64,000 nt of DNA from Labia minor (lineage: Eukaryota > Arthropoda > Insecta > Dermaptera > Spongiphoridae): positions 12,072,225 to 12,136,224 of the forward strand of contig OY720347.1 in assembly GCA_963082975.1 (NCBI GenBank). Direction: 5' to 3'. The position numbers were made by a program, and so were the translations under genes. Shown here one piece after another: positions 56,050 to 64,000 of this stretch. The notes under the pieces were generated by a model. The model had not been told where the DNA came from, made no database searches, and saw nothing but the letters and a program-made list of their open reading frames with translations. Each line of letters starts with the position of its first letter. The first letter of the stretch is position 1.

Positions 56050-56460
56050 ATAAATATATTTTTCGCTTTCCTCTCCCATTCTAGACACATGTCCTGCCCA
56101 TCGTAGACTTCACGATTTTATAAATCTAAGGATGCATTGAGGTCATGCAATTGCTCGTAATGTACTCCCTGCCATTCCCCAGTGACCTCATCTTTCTTTA
56201 GCTGCAAAGAAAAAATCCTGTTTTCAAATACTCCAAATCTACTCTCATTTCCCAGGGTCATAACCATGCTCACACCCATATAATACAACCGGCAAAATAA
56301 TTGGTTTAAATATTTTAATTTTGATCCCTTTTGATAAAAGTATTGATAAGATAAGCCTCTTTATAGCATGATAACAGGCGTTACCCGATTGCAACCTCGA
56401 TTTAAACTATTAACGAATATTTATTATCCTTCGTGACTACAGAACCTAAGATTTTAAATT
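56050..56460 (-). mobile_element. LINE reverse transcriptase tail remnant
   Basis: Same sequence family as 687-1300 (for example tctcccattctagacacatg, tcatagcatgataacaggcgt-type blocks) with more indels. Non-coding. Confidence 0.75.
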
Positions 56461-56564
56461 TTTATAAAAAAAAAGAAAATAATCATCTTATTATCTTATT
56501 ATCTAATTATTCTTGTATACAACTTTATTCTTAACCTGCTATTCTCATTTTCTTTCCTATCTGT

Positions 56565-56672
56565 TTTTACTATCTCGCCAGAGATAGTATTGCGATCACG
56601 AAAATTTTCGATGTCGAGATTTTGAAGTTTTTATACGTTTTGAAGGTTCCTGAATCGTTTTCACTAAGGATG
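56565..56672 (-). mobile_element. family A repeat, end fragment (A10)
   Basis: tttttactatctcgccagag to cactaaggatgagaataat only. Then an unrelated short repeat (56690-56855, gaatattgcattgtcatcgg ... aagcgtgtaaaa), also seen inverted near 20405-20505 and partly at 24390-24495. Confidence 0.75.
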
Positions 56673-57160
56673 AGAATAATACCTCCTAAGTCACCTATAA
56701 CTTAAGTTGAATCAGAATATTGCATTGTCATCGGAGTTACATATGTATGCGAAATTTCAGCTCATTCGAACATTGGGAAGTGGGTCAAATTAACCTTGCA
56801 AGATTTAACGACACGGAAACGGGTGAAAGCTAAATAAAAGCGTGTAAAAAACAGGCTGAATTTATTAACAAATGAAAAATCTTTATTTATTCTTCCAAAT
56901 TAACTATTAATTTCAAACGATTTCAAGTTGTTAAAGCAAAGTTTGTTTTTCCTCACTTCTAATTTCGCTTCTCATTTCTTCATTGAACGATGTCTTTCGA
57001 TTAATCGTTTTCATTCGAATGTGATGGTTGTATAATAATTTGTCTATTTCATTTTATTATATACTTATAATATACATTTTTATATTTATATAGTGAATAT
57101 TTCTTATTGATGGATGGATTTGAGGATAATATCAAGCAATTTTTTTTTTCTGATGAATGA

Positions 57161-58013
57161 TTATTTAGAAAGGATGAACAGTGCAATTGTGGGCACGAGT
57201 GCAATAAGAAGGGAACCGGTCAAACCAGCCACTCCATTGCAACCATCCCCTTTGCATGAATAACAACTTCCTCCTTGTGCATTAATTTCTGCACACGTTT
57301 TTCCGTCCAGACCACAACTTCGAGTAATTACAAATGCTAAAAAACATAAGACACAATTTATTAATAATAATTATGTAAAAATATCTTTTAAGAGAGAGTT
57401 AATAAGATAAAATAAATGAACTTAAAATTTTGCTAAAAAGATTTTTTTCTAATAAAATTTAAAAAAAGTGTCAATCTTATAATTTTTTGTTTTTACAATT
57501 AACAAACAATAATTTTATCCATTTTGAATATATTAGGTTGAAAAAAAAATTAAAAATAATGCATTAATTTAGTAATTTAAATTGTTTTATTAAATAGTTA
57601 CCTGCTACAATTTTTGCACAATCATCATTAGGACAATCTACTAGTTCTCTGTCACTTGTTGTCGAACACATAACACACACATAACACTTTACAGCTATGA
57701 AAAAAAAGAATCATTTTTTTTAAAAAGAGATCTTTGGCAGTAGTTATTGTTACTAATGTTTACAATTTTTGAAATAATGATAAATATTTCTTAATTTTAG
57801 TAGAAAATGAAAATAAAATAATTATCTCATTTTTGTTTTTTGTTTAAATTAAGAATATATTGAATGTATTGATATCAAATATTTAGTTTTGTTTTTGAAA
57901 TAAATTTTTAATAGCATTAAAATTACTCTTCGATTTTAAAAAAGATTGATATAAATTATTTTACATATAGTATTTTCTTTTTGGTCTTCTTTTATAATAA
58001 ATTATCAGATATA

Positions 58014-58059
<46 letters not shown>

Positions 58060-61000
58060 TTATAATAATTACATCCTTGGTAAGATATTAAACTGCCTAC
58101 CGGTACGGCAGCTCGCAGCTGATAGGATGTGACGATCCTTCCGCCGCCGGAATCACTCATACCCATGCAAATGGAGAATAATAGAAACCTCGGAAAAGGA
58201 CCGCTTCCTGAGGACCGTCAGGGCATGTCTGGAGCCGACGCTGGACATGACAGTGAGCGAACCGTCGGTGGCAGGATGCTGACGAGACGGGCTCCTGCCA
58301 TCCAACAAGAGACAGCCCAACCAACACCTGAAGTGGACAATGAGGAAGCTGACCCAACTACAGCTGCTCACCCTCGGGGACAGCCTGATCACCCTGATTT
58401 AGTGCAGGCCCCCCGCAGGGGAGTTAAAAAACGCATTAAATGGACCCGAGAAATGAATATCGAAGTCATGAAAACCTTTTACCGAGTCAACAAATGCGAA
58501 GATTGCCCACGCCCTGGATACAGACACCTCCTCCATACAGAATACCAAAAACTACACCCGGAGCTAGGACTAAGCGAACAAAACCTGGTTGACAGGAGGA
58601 ACGTAATCCTGAAGAAGGGATATGTAACCCTTGCAGAATTAGAAACAATCCGCCGCGAGGTGGGTTGGGAGATCCAACAGAACCAAATGACCAACACAGA
58701 AGAGGAGCAATATGTCGAGCAAAATCCTGTCTGTACAACACCTGAACAGGACAATACAGCATTACCGCTAACACCTGGTATGCCCGAAAGACAGAAGAAA
58801 ATAGGAGAAAAATTCTGTAGCCTGCTCGAACATTATATTGGCTCGAATCCCAATAGCAGACCTCGCATCCCTGTACTGAAGAATGTCACAAACTCGAAAC
58901 CTCTAATCTCGTTAGTAAACTCCACCTTGGCTGAATACTTTAAAACACCTAGAAATATGCAAGAAATCCACGTGGCCATTTACTGCGCTGCAGTTACAGT
59001 AATCGAGGTTAATGGCCAGAGAACCTACCAGCCATGTGATAGGAATGAACCCAAGAAAGACTTTGTCCCTGCTTGGAGGAAAAGACTTGAGTCGGATATA
59101 AAAAGGTTTAGATCCAATGCAGATGTAATTCATGCATATCTGCAAAATACTCGACCCAAAAAAATAACTACAAGGGTCTCTAAGCTAGCTGAAGACGCAG
59201 GTATAAACATCCAAGACAATGAAAAACTCTTAGAACTAAAAGATCTGTTCAGACAGAAGTCAAAAATTAAAGGAGCCCGCCTTAGACGATATAATGAGTT
59301 ATCTAAAAGAAAATCCCAAAACACAGAATTTGTCACCAACAGGAAAAAATTCTTTAGACATCTCAGTAATCAAAACCATAACGCCCCAAATGATGATGAT
59401 ATTTCAAAACACCGGGAATACTGGCAATCTATCTGGTCCGAACCCGCATATTATCACAAGGGGGCAAGCTGGGTAAATATAATTCAAGAACAATGTTCAG
59501 ACATAAGACCCATGACCTGCGATGGATTCACCACCGAGGATGTGGCCCATGTTACCCGGAAACTGGGCAATTGGAAAGCTCCAGGGCCTGACAGATTGCA
59601 CAATTTCTGGATTAAACACCTATCTGCTGCCCATGCACCCCTCGCAAAGTGTTTTTCTGAGGCCCTGGTTGACCCTGGAAACGTACCTAAACACCTTATG
59701 GAGGGTAACACATATCTTCTATATAAAAAAGGAGATGCCTCAGACCCTAAAAACTACCGGCCTATCACCTGCCTATCAGTTGTTTATAAGCTATTCACAG
59801 CCTTAATAAGCGATAAAATTTATGAACACTGCGCAACTAACAACCTTATAGAAGAAGAGCAAAAAGGATGCACCCGTAATGCGCTGGGATGCAAACAACA
59901 ACTTATAATAGACTCAATTGTTCTTAAGCACGCACGGGAAAAAAAGCGCAACATATCAATGGGTTACATCGACTACACAAAGGCATTTGACTCCACACCA
60001 CATGACTGGATGATGAAGACTCTCAACATCTATGGAGTCGCCCCAAACATCGTGAGTTGCCTCGGGGGAATTATGGGGTCTTGGAGAGCAAACCTTCATC
60101 TGGGCAACACAAATATCGGACCTATCAACATCAGAAGAGGAATCTTCCAAGGGGATGCTCTTTCACCTCTGTGGTTCTGTCTTGCAATAAATCCGCTGTC
60201 GACACTACTTAGGAACGAGAGTATTGGATATAGAATTAAGGCCGGAAACAACAACACAATTAATCATCTCCTGTATATGGACGATCTGAAGCTCTACGCT
60301 GGGAACAATCGGAAACTACATTCATTGATTTCCACGGTTAAGCGCTTTAGTGAAGATATCCAAATGTCTTTCGGGTTGGACAAATGTGCTGTGTTGCACG
60401 TCAGGGGTGGCGAACCATACCTGACAGGAGAGAGATTAGAGGGAATTGAGGAGCTGACATCTGATGGAGTATACAAATATCTTGGCCTACAACAGAACCT
60501 AAAGATCGACCACACACAACTTAAAATCAAGTTCCACGATGAATATAGGAGACGGGTAACAAAAATACTCAACACTAAGCTGACTGGGAAAAATTTAATA
60601 ACCGCCATCAACACCTGGGCAATACCATCGTTGACTTATTCATTCGGAGTGGTAAAGTGGTCTAATACAGACCTAGATAAACTGGATACGACAACAAGAA
60701 GAATGCTCACAAAGTTCCGATGTTTACACAAAAGCTCTTCCACAGTCAGGCTTTACCTACCAAGGAAAGAAGGAGGGAGAGGCTTGGTCAATATACACAA
60801 CTTATGCAAAACCCAAGAACTCAAAATAAGAGAGAGACTTCTGGAGTCAGAGGACAATCTCATGAAGATGTTAACCCAATTAGACCAGGGATATACGCCT
60901 CTAAACCTAAGCAGCTCTAACTTTGTGAGCGCCAAGAAAGACCTAGGCTCTTGGGAGAATAAAGTTCTACATGGAAAGTTCCCGACCCTACTGAACGACG

Positions 61001-62608
61001 AGTTTGTGAATAAGAACGCTTCCTTGAAATGGCTGTCCAACGGATTTCTTTACCCGGAAACTGAGGGGTTTCTAATGGCTATACAGGACCGGGTAATAAG
61101 AACAAGAAACTATGAGAAGTTTATACTTAAGCAAAACCTTGAGGACAAGTGTAGGAAATGTGGAAATGTCGGCGAAAGTATAGAACACGTCATGGGTGGA
61201 TGTCCCACATTAGCAGACAACGCTTACTTAAACAGGCATAACCAACTGGCAAAGCTAATCCATCAGCAATTGGGAATAAAATATGGACTGCTTGATAAGT
61301 CGACGCCACCATATTACAAATACGTCCCGGCTCCAGTGGTTGAAAAGAATAACATGATTTTATATTGGGACAGACCCATCCTCACCGACAGAACTATTGA
61401 CTACAATAGGCCAGATATCCTTCTCATCAATAACACCAACAGAACAGCCATTATAATTGAGATAGGAGTTCCTCTTACTCATAATGTCAAAAAAACTGAA
61501 ACCGAAAAGAGAAATAAATATGAGGAACTCGCTATCCAGCTGAAGAATATCTGGAAGCTGGACACAGTCGCGACCTGTCCACTGGTGATGTCAGCGGAGG
61601 GAGTGGTATCATCCAACTTTGATAAAAATATTGAGAAACTAGGATTGCCGAAGACCATCGCAGGGCAGGCACAGAGGGCGATACTTCTGCAAACGTGCCA
61701 CATAGTCAGAAAGTTTCTCAATTGAAAATTATCCGGAGGATCGTATGGGTCAGGGTGAACTCCCTTCCCACATCGACCGAGCCTAATCCCTAATAAGATC
61801 TGAAAGGGATAGGTGAAAGTTTTCCAGCAGCAATGCTGAGAAAGTGAATTAACTCGGATAATAATATTAATAATATACAATTTATCAATACATTTTTCAT
61901 CGAAGAGTTGAGATTATTCCAGTTATATAAATAAATATTATATTATATAACAGGGGTGGCCACACTTGGTGATAGAACCATATTAAAAAATCAAAATTGT
62001 TTAAGAGCCAAATCGGAATAAAATGTTACTTTTTTTTGGGGGGGGGGGGGGGGTGTTCGTATTCACAGAAGCAAAAATTAAAATACCTAACCTAGTCGTA
62101 CGACCCGCATGCAAAAGCTGTTGGTATTAAAATAAAGTAGGCCGAGTTGGGATAGATCGGAAACATTTTTCGTTAAACTTTTTAAAACTTGTAGAAATAA
62201 CTAAATTTTAAATTTCCTTTAAATGTTTAAATAATTATATGTAAATAAATATATGTCATGATGTAGCCTTATCGAGTTTAATATATATAAATTCTAAATT
62301 GTGATAACTTTAAATTTTTTAATTGAGCCACAAGTTTGGTCACCGTTGTTATATAAAACGATTAGAACAAAATATTGGAAAAAAAATATAATTATAATTT
62401 CGTTGATGTTTTTGTATTTTTTTTCTTTTTGTAGAATTGATATTTTTTCATATACAAATTTAAAATTATGCAATTTTAAAATTTAAAATAATAAGTAAAA
62501 TTTTAAATAAATTTATTAGAATAAAAATATAAGTAAATAAAGATTTTTATTACCGTGAGAGATTCCTATAAGAGCACAAAAAGTGATGACTACTAAAAAC
62601 GATTTCAT
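57161..62608 (-). CDS. Ly6-8: Ly6/uPAR three-finger protein, GPI-anchored type
   Basis: Exons 62608-62554, 57694-57602 and 57336-57161 join to 107 residues, introns phase 1. The signal peptide is MKSFLVVITFCALIGISHG. The domain begins AVKCYVCVMCSTTSD, shorter than the others between Cys 2 and 3. Exon 3 has TRSCGLDGKTC and CYSCKGDGCNG, then the hydrophobic tail GSLLIALVPTIALFILSK for GPI attachment. All ten Cys are present. Intron 1 (4.9 kb) contains the complete R4/Dong element in the opposite orientation and a hAT. The exon 1 link over that intron rests on phase, strand and the absence of another candidate. Confidence 0.87.
58013..58065. repeat. (TAA)n microsatellite, insertion target
   Basis: About 17 ATA/TAA units directly before the R4/Dong element. 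Shorter ataataatattaataat follows the 3' end at 61858. Confidence 0.9.
58127..58132 (+). promoter_or_regulatory. minimal upstream ORF (ATG-TGA) before the retrotransposon ORF
   Basis: atgtga, a start codon followed at once by a stop, lies 33 bases before the first in-frame ATG of the long ORF. Whether it tunes reinitiation is unknown. Confidence 0.4.
58165..61725 (+). CDS. R4/Dong retrotransposon polyprotein (reverse transcriptase + restriction-like endonuclease)
   Basis: The frame is open from a TAG at 58123, and the first ATG is at 58165 (1186 residues). Residue numbers here count from 58129. Residues 75-170 (KRIKWTREMNIEVMKTFYRV ... LSEQNLVDRRNVILKKG) match the N-terminal region of R4/Dong proteins. 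The RT spans about 480-760: APGPDRLHNFWIKHL, NYRPITCL, MGYIDYTKAFDS, GIFQGDALSPL and the catalytic YMDD at 716-719. A CCHC finger, Cys1008-x2-Cys1011-x8-His1020-x4-Cys1025, precedes a PD-(D/E)xK-type endonuclease, Pro1095-Asp1096 ... Glu1111. This is the order of R2/R4-type elements, which nick a target and prime on it. No stop or frameshift is seen, so it may be active or very young. Confidence 0.93.
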   Translation: MQMENNRNLGKGPLPEDRQGMSGADAGHDSERTVGGRMLTRRAPAIQQETAQPTPEVDNEEADPTTAAHPRGQPDHPDLVQAPRRGVKKRIKWTREMNIEVMKTFYRVNKCEDCPRPGYRHLLHTEYQKLHPELGLSEQNLVDRRNVILKKGYVTLAELETIRREVGWEIQQNQMTNTEEEQYVEQNPVCTTPEQDNTALPLTPGMPERQKKIGEKFCSLLEHYIGSNPNSRPRIPVLKNVTNSKPLISLVNSTLAEYFKTPRNMQEIHVAIYCAAVTVIEVNGQRTYQPCDRNEPKKDFVPAWRKRLESDIKRFRSNADVIHAYLQNTRPKKITTRVSKLAEDAGINIQDNEKLLELKDLFRQKSKIKGARLRRYNELSKRKSQNTEFVTNRKKFFRHLSNQNHNAPNDDDISKHREYWQSIWSEPAYYHKGASWVNIIQEQCSDIRPMTCDGFTTEDVAHVTRKLGNWKAPGPDRLHNFWIKHLSAAHAPLAKCFSEALVDPGNVPKHLMEGNTYLLYKKGDASDPKNYRPITCLSVVYKLFTALISDKIYEHCATNNLIEEEQKGCTRNALGCKQQLIIDSIVLKHAREKKRNISMGYIDYTKAFDSTPHDWMMKTLNIYGVAPNIVSCLGGIMGSWRANLHLGNTNIGPINIRRGIFQGDALSPLWFCLAINPLSTLLRNESIGYRIKAGNNNTINHLLYMDDLKLYAGNNRKLHSLISTVKRFSEDIQMSFGLDKCAVLHVRGGEPYLTGERLEGIEELTSDGVYKYLGLQQNLKIDHTQLKIKFHDEYRRRVTKILNTKLTGKNLITAINTWAIPSLTYSFGVVKWSNTDLDKLDTTTRRMLTKFRCLHKSSSTVRLYLPRKEGGRGLVNIHNLCKTQELKIRERLLESEDNLMKMLTQLDQGYTPLNLSSSNFVSAKKDLGSWENKVLHGKFPTLLNDEFVNKNASLKWLSNGFLYPETEGFLMAIQDRVIRTRNYEKFILKQNLEDKCRKCGNVGESIEHVMGGCPTLADNAYLNRHNQLAKLIHQQLGIKYGLLDKSTPPYYKYVPAPVVEKNNMILYWDRPILTDRTIDYNRPDILLINNTNRTAIIIEIGVPLTHNVKKTETEKRNKYEELAIQLKNIWKLDTVATCPLVMSAEGVVSSNFDKNIEKLGLPKTIAGQAQRAILLQTCHIVRKFLN
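61951..62348. mobile_element. 398-bp hAT-type element with 8-bp target duplication
   Basis: The ends caggggtggccacactt and aagtttggtcaccgttg are imperfect inverted repeats. ttatataa lies on both sides (61943-61950, 62349-62356). A run of about 14 G at 62038-62052 is inside. Lies in intron 1 of Ly6-8. Confidence 0.88.
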
Positions 62609-63126
62609 GATTCTATAGGTATGTGTATCTACACTAAAAAGTGTTGTTTGAATTATCAAGTAGTCTTTGGATCGCAAACTGATTATTGATTTGCTTTTAT
62701 TTATATTTCTTATGTGTATTTTTTTTTTTTATAATTTTTAATATACGTAGATAAAACGATTTAACTATTGTAAATTAAGTACTTTTCTCTTTAAAATAAA
62801 CTTGAAAATTCTAATATTAGAGTTTCGATTTGCATCATTTCAATCAATCAATTCATTTGTTCAAATTCTATTTAACTTAAAAATTACGATATCTTATTGA
62901 TGAACTTTCTTATAGTGAAAACATATCTAATTAATTTATAAAGTGATAATTGAATTTAGCAATAAGAGTATAATTAATTGGTAAATGAAACTAAAATTAG
63001 TTAAATTTAAACAATAGTAATATATTTATAAATAATTAGTAATTGCTAAAAAATAATTTGTAAGAATTTATTTGAACTTACAAAACAGAGTAATCTGTAT
63101 TGGAAACATTACAATAGATCAAGTTT
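62609..63126. other. AT-rich DNA upstream of Ly6-8
   Basis: The Ly6-8 promoter must lie here. No convincing TATA box or repeat stands out. Confidence 0.4.
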
Positions 63127-64000
63127 TACCATCTCGTTAGTGTGTGTGTGTGTATGTATGTAAGATTATGTAAAAACGGTTTAAGCTAGAATAATGAAAT
63201 TTGATACACGGGCATTATTCAAAATTTGTACTTTTCTATCATCTTTTGAGAACTGTAGCTCATTCGGAAGAGGACCATTACCTAATTCGTTTGCATTTTT
63301 TTCCTCTAAACTGACCGTAAAAATAAAAATTAATGTTTGATAGTTTTTCACATGATTAAAATTTGTATAAAACTGTTATAGCGTAAAGCATACAGTCGTT
63401 GGCTCGCTTAAGCAATTCCTAGCAGTCTTTAATGCATATCTGGGCAAATTGTGGAACAATCTGTGTCAAATTAGCATTGCAGAACATAGATACTATGACC
63501 ATTTTGATGATTAAAAAAAATCATTTTCTCATGAGACATTTTCAATTAGCACGTAAAAATCCTAAAAAATACAGTTATTGCCCCCTGTTATAGTTATTGC
63601 CCAAGGTAGTCTTTAGTGATTATACAACCATATAGAACTAACGATTACATAACCATAGTTAATAGCGCAATTTTTAATTTGTGTTTTAGTGGTAGCGGGC
63701 AAATTATTGTATACTATACCTTATATATATCACTTATATCAGCTTGATTGAATCATTGAAATTACCGTAATTTTTATTATTTTAAATTTTTACTAAAAAT
63801 AATAAAAATGAAGGTAAAGGTTTTTAATTTAAATTTAATATATTATGTTAACTAATTAATTTAATTGAATACTGTAAATTTAATTTTTTTAAATAAATTA
63901 ATTCAATTATATTTAATTTATATTTTAATTTTAATTACATTTAATTTACATATAATATATGATAATTAATTCAATTGAAATTTGCGAAATAGCCGAGTGG
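63127..64000 (-). mobile_element. family A repeat (A11), cut by the window end
   Basis: Minus-oriented copy from tttaccatctcgttagtgtg. It is interrupted at about 63381-63738 by other sequence (gcaattcctagcagtcttta ... gttatagttattgccc), then resumes at tatcagcttgattgaatcat and reaches gcgaaatagccgagtgg at 64000. Confidence 0.75.

Larger units (their letters stand above)
58066..61857 (+). mobile_element. R4/Dong-clade non-LTR retrotransposon, apparently full length
   Basis: A 5' UTR of about 100 bases, one long ORF, a 3' UTR of about 130 bases (61726-61857) and TAA-type repeats on both sides. Dong elements are known to insert in TAA repeats, so element and target agree. It is clearly richer in G+C than the surrounding DNA. 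Boundaries within the TAA repeats are uncertain by a few bases. Confidence 0.88.

Noticed and set aside
58153-61880. Many open frames antisense to or overlapping the R4/Dong ORF
   Set aside because: They are shadows of a long, well-supported coding frame and have no family motifs.
1-64000. CRISPR arrays, operons, bacterial-type signals
   Set aside because: The window is eukaryotic. Repeats are dispersed or tandem microsatellites without regular spacers.
1-64000. Functional tRNA or rRNA genes
   Set aside because: Only a tRNA-like SINE head (21490-21775), one weak candidate (19021-19360) and a 5' truncated 5S-like piece (40296-40348) are present.

Overview
The window looks like nuclear DNA of an insect. 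It is very AT-rich and has spliced genes with GT-AG introns, pickpocket-type and Ly6-type genes, an errantivirus-like LTR element, an R4/Dong-type retrotransposon and many hAT, mariner, pogo/Tigger and piggyBac-type miniature elements. A short run of the insect telomere unit (CCTAA) sits inside one repeat. I cannot name the species or the order. All gene models come from reading splice sites and frames by eye. Every complete model below closes in frame across all its exons.

Layout. 1-3.1 kb: three exons of a DEG/ENaC (pickpocket-like) channel on the minus strand, 5' exon not found, 3' end cut off or lost next to a LINE remnant. 5.3-62.6 kb: eight three-exon genes of the Ly6/uPAR (three-finger) superfamily. 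They are called Ly6-1 to Ly6-8 here, with order and strand -,-,+,-,+,+,-,-. All have both introns in phase 1: exon 1 is a signal peptide, exon 2 carries Cys 1-5, exon 3 carries Cys 6-10. Ly6-1, -7 and -8 end in a hydrophobic GPI-type tail. Ly6-2 to -6 stop within a few residues of the last Cys and should be secreted. Ly6-3/Ly6-5 and Ly6-4/Ly6-6 are recent duplicates, and their flanking DNA is duplicated too. 20.7-23.5 kb: a six-exon MORN5-like gene with a Cys-rich N-terminal extension.

Most of the remaining sequence is mobile DNA, much of it in the Ly6 introns. Intron 2 of Ly6-1 (9.3 kb) holds a decayed errantivirus-like element (LTR, intact gag ORF, no recognisable pol, decayed env, LTR) broken by at least four later insertions. 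Intron 2 of Ly6-5 (5.2 kb) holds nested hATs and a DUF4817-type transposon. Intron 1 of Ly6-8 (4.9 kb) holds a full-length R4/Dong retrotransposon with an uninterrupted RT plus endonuclease ORF lying between TAA-type repeats. Two high-copy families of unknown class (called A and B here, about 600 bp each) recur through the window. The duplicated flanks, inverted copies and shared insertions let the order of events be partly reconstructed.
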